Source: Deltaproteobacteria bacterium
GTDB taxonomy: Bacteria; Desulfobacterota; Desulfarculia; JACQYL01
Length of the DNA: 61,946 nucleotides
Assembly: GCA_016208165.1 (NCBI GenBank)
Contig: JACQYL010000011.1
Location: 1-61,946, forward strand
Direction: 5' to 3'
Part shown: piece by piece, positions 16,440 to 25,104 of the stretch
How positions within the stretch are numbered: the stretch's first letter is position 1
How the letters are laid out: each line of letters starts with the position of its first letter
The notes under the pieces: generated by a model
Database searches by the model: none
Told to the model about the DNA's origin: nothing
The model's input: the letters and a program-made list of their open reading frames with translations, nothing else
Made by a program: the position numbers and the translations under genes

Positions 16440-18152
16440 TCAAAGCCTCCCCTTCCGAAATATGGAGATGATCAACCAGAGACCCAGGATCGTAGCGATG
16501 CCGTACCCGCAAATGCCCAGAAGGCCGGTCAAAGATATGGTTCTGTCGCCCAGGAACTCGATGGTAAATTCCATGATCGTTTGAGAGGAATTCAGAACGA
16601 GGGAACCTCCTATCACGGAAGCACAAACAATCATTCCCACTGTCAGGCGGTTGACCGCCTTGTCGATCTGCACGTCAAGATCGTGAAACCCCCCGTGCAC
16701 GAGTTCGATGCGCTGTTTCCCTTCGGCCACTTGTCTCAGGATTTCGTGCATGAACTTCGGCATGACTTTCACGTGTCCGCCAACGTCCCGGGCTTCACGG
16801 TTCATCCTCCTGAACGCCTTCCTTGGATCGTGCTCCCGTTCGATCAATCGGATGGCGTAAGGCCGTGTCACTTCGAGAATGCTCGCGTCGCTTTTCAAGA
16901 TCTTGCCAAGGGCTTCGGTCTGCACGAAGGTTTTTAGGAGCAGCAAGAGGTTTCTGGGAAGGCGGACACGATACTTGAGCACGAGGCGCATAATCTGGTC
17001 GTACATGTCCTTGAATGAAATGGTACTCAGGGACCGGCCGTAAAAGGTTTCGCTCATGTCCTCCAAATCCGCCCGGAAGTTCCCCAGTTTCTGAGTTTGT
17101 TCGTCGACCAGGCCAGCGTTCCGCAAGGCGTCCATGACCATGTCGTAATCGTGTTCGGCGTAACCCAGAAAGAGATTGGCAACCTGTTGCTTGGTATCGT
17201 TATCGAGGTAGCCTGTAATGCCGAAATCCACGAGAGAGACCTTGCCGTCACGCAACACGATCGTATTCCCGGGGTGGGGGTCCGCATGAAAAAAACCGTA
17301 CTCCATCAACTGTTTCGAAAAAGAGCGCAGACCGATCAAAGCCACTTCTTTGGGGTCGATGCCCTGAGCTTCGATCTCCTGTACATGATCCATTTTGATG
17401 CCGTCGATATGTTCCATCACGAGCACGGACTTGGTCGTATAGTCCCAATACACCTTGGGGATGTAAATCTCGCTGCTCCCCCGGAAGTTCTTTCTGAATT
17501 TCTCGATGCTCCCCCCTTCGATGAACATGTCGAGTTCTTTGTAGATGACGCGTTCGAACTCTTTGACCAATTCCGTGGCTCCGATGATGCGGCCCATTTC
17601 GAACGTTTTCTCGAATCTAGCGGCCAGGTAGTACATCAATCGGATGTCCTCTTGGATCTTTCCTCGTATTCTGGGTCTGATTACCTTTACGGCTACTCTC
17701 TCGTTGTTCCGCGTGGTGGCGAGATGAACCTGCGCAACCGATGCGGCGGCCAGTGGCTCAGGGTCGAATTCAGCGAATACTTCTAGAAGAGGGCGCCTCA
17801 GCTGTCCCTCGACAAGCTGCTTGATGTCTGAGAAAGGCGCCGGGGGAACCTGATCCTGAAGCTTTTTGAACTCCTCGATATATTCGGGAGGAAAGATATC
17901 CGCCCGAGTGCTCATCAATTGTCCCATCTTTACGAAGGTGGGCCCCAGGTCTTGGAGGGCCATACGGAATCTCGTGGGTGTCGGAAATCCGGATCTGAGC
18001 CACAAATGCTCGTCGGCCGCTTCTTTCCCTCTCTTCGTCCTACCCAGAAGCCGCTCCGTCACATCTCCAAGGCTGTGTTTCATCACGAGCAACGAGATGA
18101 CGGCGGCCCTTTTCAATGGTATCCGGCCACCGGGAGCCCCAATAGGTCTCAT
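16440..18152 (-). CDS. ubiB: ABC1/UbiB-family atypical kinase
   Basis: A 570-residue protein-kinase-like protein of the UbiB/ADCK family, needed in many bacteria for quinone synthesis. The family marks are the KMGQ motif in PTFVKMGQLMSTRADIFPPE (about 69-88), the Ala-rich loop AAASVAQVHLA that replaces the normal Gly-rich loop, the invariant Lys in VAVKVIRP, HADPHPGN in the catalytic loop and VDFGITG for metal binding. Two hydrophobic helices at the C-terminus (about 505-565) anchor it to the membrane. GGGAG precedes the ATG. It runs against ubiE but sits in the same quinone neighbourhood. Confidence 0.88.
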   Translation of the reverse strand: MRPIGAPGGRIPLKRAAVISLLVMKHSLGDVTERLLGRTKRGKEAADEHLWLRSGFPTPTRFRMALQDLGPTFVKMGQLMSTRADIFPPEYIEEFKKLQDQVPPAPFSDIKQLVEGQLRRPLLEVFAEFDPEPLAAASVAQVHLATTRNNERVAVKVIRPRIRGKIQEDIRLMYYLAARFEKTFEMGRIIGATELVKEFERVIYKELDMFIEGGSIEKFRKNFRGSSEIYIPKVYWDYTTKSVLVMEHIDGIKMDHVQEIEAQGIDPKEVALIGLRSFSKQLMEYGFFHADPHPGNTIVLRDGKVSLVDFGITGYLDNDTKQQVANLFLGYAEHDYDMVMDALRNAGLVDEQTQKLGNFRADLEDMSETFYGRSLSTISFKDMYDQIMRLVLKYRVRLPRNLLLLLKTFVQTEALGKILKSDASILEVTRPYAIRLIEREHDPRKAFRRMNREARDVGGHVKVMPKFMHEILRQVAEGKQRIELVHGGFHDLDVQIDKAVNRLTVGMIVCASVIGGSLVLNSSQTIMEFTIEFLGDRTISLTGLLGICGYGIATILGLWLIISIFRKGRL

Positions 18153-18677
18153 TGTCTTCTCCCTCCCTGACGACGGGCTGAGATGAGCGCCTCAGCCGAG
18201 GGCCTGGACGGCTGATCTCCGGGGGTCGTCAAGAACCTAGTCTTTTGATCGGATTGAGCGGCGAACCTGTTACTGGTCACACCTTCCAAGCCTCCGAAAT
18301 GTCTCACCGGAGGTTTCGTTTCCAAGGTGGCTGTTCGTGAGGGGTGTCTTGTCGTGAAGCAACGACGTGGTCAGAATACGCTCTTACCGGCCGATTGTAA
18401 AGACGGACCTGCCGGATCCTCCTGCGGCTCTTCTGATGGGAAATGACGATGGGGTACTACGGTATGTCGTGTAGTTTGAGCCCGGAATCACCCGGTCTTC
18501 GTTCACGAAGACCGTACGTATTGAACCGCGTTGATTCCTAGGCTTGAATAAGATACATTCGAATGGCCCCTTTTTATTGGAGTTTTCCATTTGTTACAGG
18601 AATCTCGTCTTATGCGGACAAGAGGAAAAGGAGGGACGAATGCCGTCCGGAAACGGACTTGAGAGCTTGCCGCCATT
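18153..18677. other. Divergent intergenic region with inverted repeats
   Basis: 525 bases between the divergent UbiB and UbiA genes. At 18493-18514 lies a 10-bp perfect inverted repeat (CGGTCTTCGT / ACGAAGACCG, 2-base centre), which could be an operator or hairpin. A 7-bp stem GGCTGAG / CTCAGCC lies at 18176-18197, in the expected leader of the UbiB message. No supported gene. Confidence 0.5.
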
Positions 18678-19637
18678 ATGAGAAATCCAGATGTGATGCT
18701 TGGTCGGAGGGTCCCGGCAGGTCTTTCACGACTGAAGCCTTTCTTAGCCCTTTCTAGAACTCCCCATCTGCTCCTAGATCTTGCGGCGCCGGCTCTTTCA
18801 GCGCTCCTGTGGTTGAGGGCTTTTCCTTCGGCGCGGGTCATGGTCCTGGGGTTCGTCACGGCCTTTGCCGGGTACACGGCCGTATACGCTTTGAATGATC
18901 TGGTCGACTTCCGGAACGATAGAAAGAAAGTCCTGGAGGGAGGGTGCCGGCAGTGCGAGAACTATCTCGATGGGGCCATGGTGAGACACCCTATGGCGCA
19001 GGGTCTGCTGAGTTTCCTGGAAGGGCTGCTGTGGGCCGGTGGATGGGCCCTCGTATCCCTGATTTGCGCCTACCTTTTGAACCCGGTGTGTGTTCTCATT
19101 TTCCTTGCAGGCGCCTCCCTCGAGATCGTCTATTGCCTCTTGTGGAAAATCAGCCCCTTTCGCACAGTGGTCAGCGGCGCCGTGAAAACATGCGGCGCTC
19201 TCGCCGCCGTCTATGCCGTGGATTCCAGTCCTTCCTTGCTTTTTCTGGGAATGCTTTTTTGCTGGCTTTTTTCCTGGGAGATCGGCGGCCAAAACATACC
19301 CAACGATTGGGCGGAGATTGAAGAAGACACGCGTTTCCAGGCAAAAACGGTGCTGATTCAGTTCGGCGCCAAACGGGCTAGCGTGATTGCCCTTGCCTGC
19401 GTTTTCGTCGCGTTCATCATGAACCCGGCTCTTCTCCTCGTGAAGGACCAAGAGTTCCCAATCCTGTATGGTGCGGCCTCTTCTTTTATCGGATTCTATC
19501 TGCTCCTGATTCCGGCCTACCGGCTCTTTCGAACCAGGGAGCGCCTCCAGGCCCTGATCCTGTTCAAGAAGGCCAGTTACTACCCTTTGGCCCTGCTGAT
19601 TGTTTTGACGATCAGGATTCTTGCCTACTCTACTTGA
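18678..19637 (+). CDS. UbiA-family prenyltransferase
   Basis: A 319-residue membrane protein with eight or nine hydrophobic helices. The first aspartate-rich motif is NDLVDFRNDRKK (about 73-84), the NDxxDxxxD signature that binds the prenyl diphosphate with magnesium. The second motif is altered: GGQNIPNDWAEIEEDTRFQAKT (broken here: GGQNIPNDWAEIEED near 201-215), with Asn-Asp-x3-Glu instead of the usual Asp-x3-Asp. UbiA enzymes attach a prenyl tail to an aromatic ring, as in quinone synthesis. It lies between UbiB and a radical SAM gene and upstream of cydAB. The acceptor ring is not known. The ribosome binding site is weak. Confidence 0.82.
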   Translation: MRNPDVMLGRRVPAGLSRLKPFLALSRTPHLLLDLAAPALSALLWLRAFPSARVMVLGFVTAFAGYTAVYALNDLVDFRNDRKKVLEGGCRQCENYLDGAMVRHPMAQGLLSFLEGLLWAGGWALVSLICAYLLNPVCVLIFLAGASLEIVYCLLWKISPFRTVVSGAVKTCGALAAVYAVDSSPSLLFLGMLFCWLFSWEIGGQNIPNDWAEIEEDTRFQAKTVLIQFGAKRASVIALACVFVAFIMNPALLLVKDQEFPILYGAASSFIGFYLLLIPAYRLFRTRERLQALILFKKASYYPLALLIVLTIRILAYST

Positions 19638-19969
19638 TCCACGCACAACGCTCGAAAGATCATATCCGATTTGGCCATGGTCCTTCGTGTGGTAATTATC
19701 CTGGTTTGGTTCGTGGGGGATCCAAATTCAGCGGCCGACAAATGTGAAGTGGAGAAGAGTGTAGATAGGCATAGGGTGGCCTTTCATGTGTTGACCCTAT
19801 TTTGGAGTAAAGCCGGATGTTCTAATGTGTCATCCTGCTCGCGATTCACATTGGGTAGAATCCCTGACCGCAACGTGTGGTGTTCCTTTTGCTGGATTCG
19901 GATACGCCTTTGGGGCATTATGAGGAGAATGTTCGGTCTCCCGAAATCCTTTTTGACGAGTTTTCTTGA
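19638..19969. other. Intergenic region, nothing recognised
   Basis: 332 bases between the UbiA and radical SAM genes. A plus-strand open frame at 19671-19973 ends against the next start but has no family resemblance and is not called. Confidence 0.45.
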
Positions 19970-21031
19970 ATGAGATTCGACAGGTTCTGGCTCTATCGTC
20001 GCATTCTTCTCTCGAGTCGCTTTGCTGCGTGCCTGTGGCGGTCGAGGCAGAATATCCTCGCGGACCGGCAGGGGCGGCCGCCGGTTTCAGGTCCGTTCAT
20101 GGCCGAGCTCGACGTCACCTATCGCTGCGACTGCCGGTGTCGGATGTGTCAGAGATGGAGGGATCATCGCCGGGGTGAGTTGACACTCGGGGAATATGAG
20201 CGGCTCGCTGACGTCTTCCGGAGGATGGGGGTACAGCTTGTGAGTATCGCCGGCGGCGAACCCCTGCTGCGTGAAGACATTTTCTCCATCATCCGATGCT
20301 TCGCCAAATACGGCATGTGCGTCAATCTGTGCACGAACGGCTTGTCCGTAGAGGAACACGTCAAATCCCTGTCCTACAGTGGCGCTTCCTGCGTTACCGT
20401 GAGCGTGGATGGCGCTGCGGCGGATACTCACGACACGATTCGGGGCGTCCCCGGCTCCTACGAAAGAATCGAAAGAGGGGTCAGACGCCTGATGGCTTCC
20501 TCGCCGCATGATCGCCCCCTCGTTCGCGTGAGAATGACCGTTTCCAACCGGAACGTGGATGAAGTGAAACGCTACTACCGGAAATGGAGTCAAATCGCCG
20601 ATGATGTACTGTTCCAACCCGCGCACTTCTGTACCGGCGCCTTTTACACCGGCTTGGACAAGGAGACCTTTGGACTGGATCCTGTGAGACTCGCCCGCCA
20701 AATCGACGGAACTCCCTTGAGGAAGGGGAAGTATTTGGACGGGCTTATACGCAGTCTCAGGCAGGACGGCGTTTACCCGGCCATGCGCTGTTACGCCGGA
20801 ACGCTCATGGTTCGTATCGATCCGTGGGGTAGCGTCTATCCCTGCCTGGAACAGCACGTGTGTGTCGGATCGGTGCGCGAGCAGGGTTTCCGGACGATCT
20901 GGTATTCAGAACTATTTAACCATACCCGTAAGGAGATCGCGAGAAATGGGGACTGCAGGTGCTGGTATAACAACACCGCCATGATCAGTCACTACGCGAA
21001 GGTTCTCAGTCGTCTGACGACGGTTAAATGA
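19970..21031 (+). CDS. Radical SAM protein with SPASM-like C-terminus
   Basis: A 353-residue radical SAM enzyme. The cluster motif is CDCRCRMC (Cys53, Cys57, Cys60 in CX3CX2C), followed by the SAM-binding GGEP (SIAGGEPLLREDI, near 86). The C-terminal part holds further Cys (MRCYAGTLMVRIDPWGSVYP, then CLEQHVCVGSV and GDCRCWYN), typical of SPASM or twitch extensions that bind extra iron-sulfur clusters. Relatives modify peptides or small molecules. Its place after UbiA and before cytochrome bd makes a role in quinone or lipid modification possible, but no substrate peptide gene is seen nearby. The ribosome binding site is weak. Confidence 0.8.
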   Translation: MRFDRFWLYRRILLSSRFAACLWRSRQNILADRQGRPPVSGPFMAELDVTYRCDCRCRMCQRWRDHRRGELTLGEYERLADVFRRMGVQLVSIAGGEPLLREDIFSIIRCFAKYGMCVNLCTNGLSVEEHVKSLSYSGASCVTVSVDGAAADTHDTIRGVPGSYERIERGVRRLMASSPHDRPLVRVRMTVSNRNVDEVKRYYRKWSQIADDVLFQPAHFCTGAFYTGLDKETFGLDPVRLARQIDGTPLRKGKYLDGLIRSLRQDGVYPAMRCYAGTLMVRIDPWGSVYPCLEQHVCVGSVREQGFRTIWYSELFNHTRKEIARNGDCRCWYNNTAMISHYAKVLSRLTTVK

Positions 21032-21259
21032 TTAAATGTTTATTTTTTAAGTCTCCTCGACAGATGTTTTTGAGTATCGGCCCGGCGGGGGCTTGGGCGG
21101 CTTTGAAAGGAACCCCGTTACTCGAAAGGGCTCCTCGGTCCTACACACTTATTTAGACAAAGAGCCAGGATTCGCCCCTATGAATCAGCGTCCCGTTCGG
21201 GGATGATGTTCTCCGTCCATCAGTAACGACCCGCTGTTCGCTAAAGGAGGACGTTCACC

Positions 21260-22606
21260 ATGGAAATCCTGCTCGATCACGTCATGTTGTCCAGGCTTCA
21301 ATTCGCCTTTACGGCCATGTTTCATATCATCTGGCCGGTTCTGACCATAGGACTGAGCCTGTTCATCGTTCTGATGGAAGCCCTGTGGCTCAAGACCAAA
21401 GAAGAAGCCTATTACCGGCATGCCCGTTTCTGGACGAGGCTGTTCGTTCTGAATTTTGCCGTGGGCGTTATCACGGGCATTCCGATGGAATTCCAGTTCG
21501 GCACCAACTGGAGCGTCTTTTCGGGAGCCGGGGGGGATATCTTCGGCCATTTGTTGGGATTCGAGGCGACCATGGCGTTTATGCTGGAGGCCGCCTTTCT
21601 CGGCATTATGGTGTGGGGCTGGAAAAGGGTCTCTCCCCGGGTCCACCTCTTTGCTACCTCAATGGTCGCCTTTGGCTCCTCGCTTTCCGCTTTCTGGATC
21701 ATGTCCGCTAACGCCTGGATGCAGACTCCCGCCGGAGGCGTCTTTCAAGATGGCCGTTTTTTCACGACGAGCAACCTCGAATCCATTCTGAATCCGGACC
21801 TGCCATGGGCGGTTTCCCACATGTGGGTAGCCTGCCTCGAAGTCACGATCTTCGTGGTAGGCGCCATTAGCGCCTGGCGCCTGCTGAAGAGGCGTCACGT
21901 GGACTTCTTTCTAAAATCTTTCAGGATCATGGTCATTGCCGCCATCGTCATTACCCCTTTGCAGATCTATCTTGGAGACGGCTCGGGACAGAAGGTCGCG
22001 GAAACCCAGCCCGCCAAACTGAGCGCCATGGAGGCGCACTGGCGCACCAATCCCGAAGGCGAAGGCGCATCCTGGAACTTGCTGGCGTGGCCCAACGAGT
22101 CCAAACAAGACAACGATTGGGCCATCACAATCCCCGACGGACTGAGTCTGCTTGTTACCCGATCGTTCACAGGCCGAGTCCAGGGGTTACGGGACTTTCC
22201 GGCGGAAGACCAGCCTCCGGTCTGGCTTCCCTTTTATTCCTTCCGTGTTATGGCCGGTCTGGGCTTTCTCTTCTTTTTCCTGATGGTTTGGACGCTGTGG
22301 GCGTGGCGGAAAGGTCGATTAAGGCCGGACGTCATCTCGGAGCAAAAGAAGCTCCTGTTGTCATGGATGGCGGCTCTGCCCTTGAGCTATGTCGCCGTGG
22401 AATCGGGCTGGGTGACCCGCGAGGTCGGACGCCAGCCGTGGGTCATCTATGGAGTGTTGCGCACGCACGAGGCCGCCAGCCCTTTGCCGGCCTATCCCAT
22501 AGGAACATCCCTTCTGGTTTTTGCAGGGATCTACTCGGTATTGTTCATCGCTTTTCTGCTCTTCGCCGGGTATATCGTCAACAGGGGACCCGAGGGAGTT
22601 GAGTAG
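21260..22606 (+). CDS. cydA: Cytochrome bd quinol oxidase subunit I
   Basis: A 448-residue membrane protein with about nine helices. Heme ligands fit the family: His22 (FTAMFHIIWP) for b595, a His in DLPWAVSHMWVACLEV (near 190) for b558, and the GRQPW signature (EVGRQPWVIYG). The periplasmic Q-loop is short, as in the CioA-like or CydA' group, so the enzyme may be less cyanide-sensitive. It oxidises quinol and reduces oxygen to water. AAAGGAGG precedes the ATG. The cydB gene follows after 33 bases. With complex I next door this completes an aerobic chain. Confidence 0.93.
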   Translation: MEILLDHVMLSRLQFAFTAMFHIIWPVLTIGLSLFIVLMEALWLKTKEEAYYRHARFWTRLFVLNFAVGVITGIPMEFQFGTNWSVFSGAGGDIFGHLLGFEATMAFMLEAAFLGIMVWGWKRVSPRVHLFATSMVAFGSSLSAFWIMSANAWMQTPAGGVFQDGRFFTTSNLESILNPDLPWAVSHMWVACLEVTIFVVGAISAWRLLKRRHVDFFLKSFRIMVIAAIVITPLQIYLGDGSGQKVAETQPAKLSAMEAHWRTNPEGEGASWNLLAWPNESKQDNDWAITIPDGLSLLVTRSFTGRVQGLRDFPAEDQPPVWLPFYSFRVMAGLGFLFFFLMVWTLWAWRKGRLRPDVISEQKKLLLSWMAALPLSYVAVESGWVTREVGRQPWVIYGVLRTHEAASPLPAYPIGTSLLVFAGIYSVLFIAFLLFAGYIVNRGPEGVE

Positions 22607-22639
22607 GTTTAGATCGGGGTTTGAGAAAGGGGGAAAGAT

Positions 22640-23635
22640 ATGGAATTCTCGCTTGCCGGTCTCTGGCTCGCAATCATAGGCTTTTTTCTTCTGTACTATG
22701 TGGTAAGCGACGGTTTTGGGCTGGGTGTGGGAATACTCTGTCTCTTTCCCGGCAAGAACGAAGACCGAAAGGCCATGATGGAGAGTGTGGGTTACATCTG
22801 GCACACGAACCAAACCTGGCTCGTCGTTGTTGGTGGTATGCTGTTCGGCGCCTTCCCTCTGTTTTACAGCATCCTGTTCTCCGCACTCTACATCCCTGCG
22901 GTGCTCATGCTGGTGGGCCTGATATTTCGAGGGATTGCCCTCGATTTTCACGAACATTCGCGGAGCAAGCGTCTCTGGGCTAGAATGTTCGGCGCGGGGA
23001 GTCTGGTCGCCGGGATGGCGCAGGGCCTGCTCCTGGGGGGCCTGCTTTCAGGAATTCATGTCAGGGACGGCCATTTTGCGGGCGGTGTATGGGACTGGGC
23101 CAATCCCCTCTCTTTTCTTGTCTGCCTTGGGGTCGTGGCAGGCTATGTCCTGCTGGGATGCAATTACCTTGTCCTCAAAACGGAGGGGGACTTACAGAAA
23201 CGAGTCTTTGGCTATGCCCGGTTCCTGTTTACTGTGACGTTGGTCCTCTCCTCAGTAGTCCTCCTCTGGATCAATATGAGATATTCCTATGCTGCGGGGA
23301 AATGGACGTTCTTGCCGGATGCATTCTATAGAGTGCTCGCCGCCTCTCTGACCGCCCTTGCGTTTTTCATGCTGTTCCGCAGTTTGCGCGGAACTCGGGA
23401 GGCCGCTCCCTTTTTCTGGAATGCCGTCACGGTGGTTTTTAGTTTTGTCACTCTATCGATAAGCGTGTATCCGTACATGATTCCCCATGTCGTTTCTCCC
23501 ATTACCGTGCATCAAGCGGCCGCTTCATCGGGAACGTTGGCTTTCATGCTTGTGGTCACGGGAATACTGATCCCAGTCATGGTGTTCTATACCACGTACA
23601 CCCACCGGGTTTTCCGGGGTAAAGTCAAAGCTTAA
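22640..23635 (+). CDS. cydB: Cytochrome bd quinol oxidase subunit II
   Basis: A 331-residue membrane protein with about eight helices. The start FSLAGLWLAIIGFFLLYYVV and SDGFGLGVGIL, with GYIWHTNQTWLVVVGGMLF (near 50-68), are typical CydB, and the pairing with cydA is immediate. GAAAGGGGG precedes the ATG. I see no cydX-like small gene downstream; the gene ends 53 bases before the convergent stop of nuoN. A short perfect inverted repeat (TTAACA-GCC-TGTTAA) overlaps its stop codon at 23632-23646. Confidence 0.92.
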   Translation: MEFSLAGLWLAIIGFFLLYYVVSDGFGLGVGILCLFPGKNEDRKAMMESVGYIWHTNQTWLVVVGGMLFGAFPLFYSILFSALYIPAVLMLVGLIFRGIALDFHEHSRSKRLWARMFGAGSLVAGMAQGLLLGGLLSGIHVRDGHFAGGVWDWANPLSFLVCLGVVAGYVLLGCNYLVLKTEGDLQKRVFGYARFLFTVTLVLSSVVLLWINMRYSYAAGKWTFLPDAFYRVLAASLTALAFFMLFRSLRGTREAAPFFWNAVTVVFSFVTLSISVYPYMIPHVVSPITVHQAAASSGTLAFMLVVTGILIPVMVFYTTYTHRVFRGKVKA

Positions 23636-23688
23636 CAGCCTGTTAAGGAGAGTGAAAGGGCAGGATCCGGGCTCGATCGCATTTCGTA

Positions 23689-25104
23689 CTAACCTGCGAG
23701 GGCTCTTGCCGCCGCCAAGGCCGGTCCGTAGAAAATATCCGGATACATTCCGCCCACGAGGAGCGAGATAACGATTGCGACAAGCAGCAGCTTGGTCGGG
23801 AACGAGAGTTCGATGGCGGGCAACGGTTCCTCCGGGTCGAGAAAGTAGGCCGCTTTGACCACCAGCACATAGTAGTAGAGAGAGACCAGCACATTCAACA
23901 TACCGATGAGAACGAGATAAAAATAGCCCTTTTCCATAGCTGCAGTGAATACTAGAAACTTCCCCGTGAACCCGGCGGTAGGGGGAAGGCCGCCCAGGCT
24001 GAAGACGCCGGCCATGATCGAAACGGCGAGTAAGGGCGAACGGCGGTGCAGCCCTGCCAGGCCGGAGACCAGCACGTTGCCTCCCTGCTCACCCACCTTC
24101 ACCACCACCACGAAACAGATGAAGTTCATCATGAGGTAGGCTGCGGCGTAAAAGATGGCCGCTGCGAACCCGCTCTCGCTCATACAGAGGATCCCGATGA
24201 GGATGTACCCTGCCTGGGCCACGGTGGAGTAAGCCAGGAGACGCTTCAGATCCTTCTGACCAATGGCCGCCAGGTTGCCGAGGGTCATGGAAGCGATAGC
24301 CAGGGCCACGAGAATGTGAACGAGGTAGACGCTTTCCGCGCCCACGGTCGCAAACCGCAGCAGAAGGGCGACGGCCGCCGCCTTTGTGGCTGTGGCGATG
24401 TACGCCGTCACCTGATTCGCCGCACCTTGATACACGCCGGGCGCCCAGAAGTGGAAGGGGAACACGGCCAGCTTGAAAAAGAAACCGCACAGCGTGAGCA
24501 TCAGCCCGATCACCAGCATAGGGGAAGCGATGTCGGCTGAAAGGGCGTTCGCGATCGCCGACACATTGGTCTCTCCACAGGCGCCGTAAAGCAAGGCCAT
24601 GCCGAATAGCATGATGGCGGAAACGGCGGCGCCCATGAGAAAATATTTGATCCCCCCTTCCAAGGAGTGGCCATTCCCTTTCCTAAGGGCCACCAGGATA
24701 TAAAGAGAGTAACTGCTGAGTTCCAGAGACACGTAGATGGTAAGCAGGTCAACGCTGCTTACGAGCACCATCATGGCAAGGGTGCAGACGGACAGAAGAA
24801 GGTAGAACTCCGGGTGGCGCTCTTCCCTGATGCCGTGAAGCTGGAGGCAGATGCAGACGATCAGGAAAAAACCCATGGCCAATAAGACCTTGAATATCTG
24901 AGAAAAGAGATCGACCCGGTAGAACTGGGAAAAACCCCCGTGAAGCTTCACGCAGGCCAAGGTCACCAAAACCGCCGGCAGCGCGAGAACAAGAGCCGTG
25001 ATGTAGTCTCGTTTGGCGTTGGGCCTGGAGATCATGGCGAAGGTGAAAAACACGGCGGCCGTGAAAAGGAAATAAAGCTCGGGAGCGGCGATGATCCAGG
25101 TCAT
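23689..25104 (-). CDS. nuoN: NADH-quinone oxidoreductase subunit N
   Basis: A 471-residue antiporter-like membrane subunit of complex I, with 13-14 helices. The conserved proton-channel region is clear: ELSSYSLYILVALRK (the helix 5 Glu), FKLAVFPFHFWAPGVYQGA (the Lys/His-containing discontinuous helix) and FTGKFLVFTAA. It is the last gene of the nuo operon and its ATG overlaps the nuoM stop by 4 bases, which signals translational coupling. Confidence 0.93.
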   Translation of the reverse strand: MTWIIAAPELYFLFTAAVFFTFAMISRPNAKRDYITALVLALPAVLVTLACVKLHGGFSQFYRVDLFSQIFKVLLAMGFFLIVCICLQLHGIREERHPEFYLLLSVCTLAMMVLVSSVDLLTIYVSLELSSYSLYILVALRKGNGHSLEGGIKYFLMGAAVSAIMLFGMALLYGACGETNVSAIANALSADIASPMLVIGLMLTLCGFFFKLAVFPFHFWAPGVYQGAANQVTAYIATATKAAAVALLLRFATVGAESVYLVHILVALAIASMTLGNLAAIGQKDLKRLLAYSTVAQAGYILIGILCMSESGFAAAIFYAAAYLMMNFICFVVVVKVGEQGGNVLVSGLAGLHRRSPLLAVSIMAGVFSLGGLPPTAGFTGKFLVFTAAMEKGYFYLVLIGMLNVLVSLYYYVLVVKAAYFLDPEEPLPAIELSFPTKLLLVAIVISLLVGGMYPDIFYGPALAAARALAG

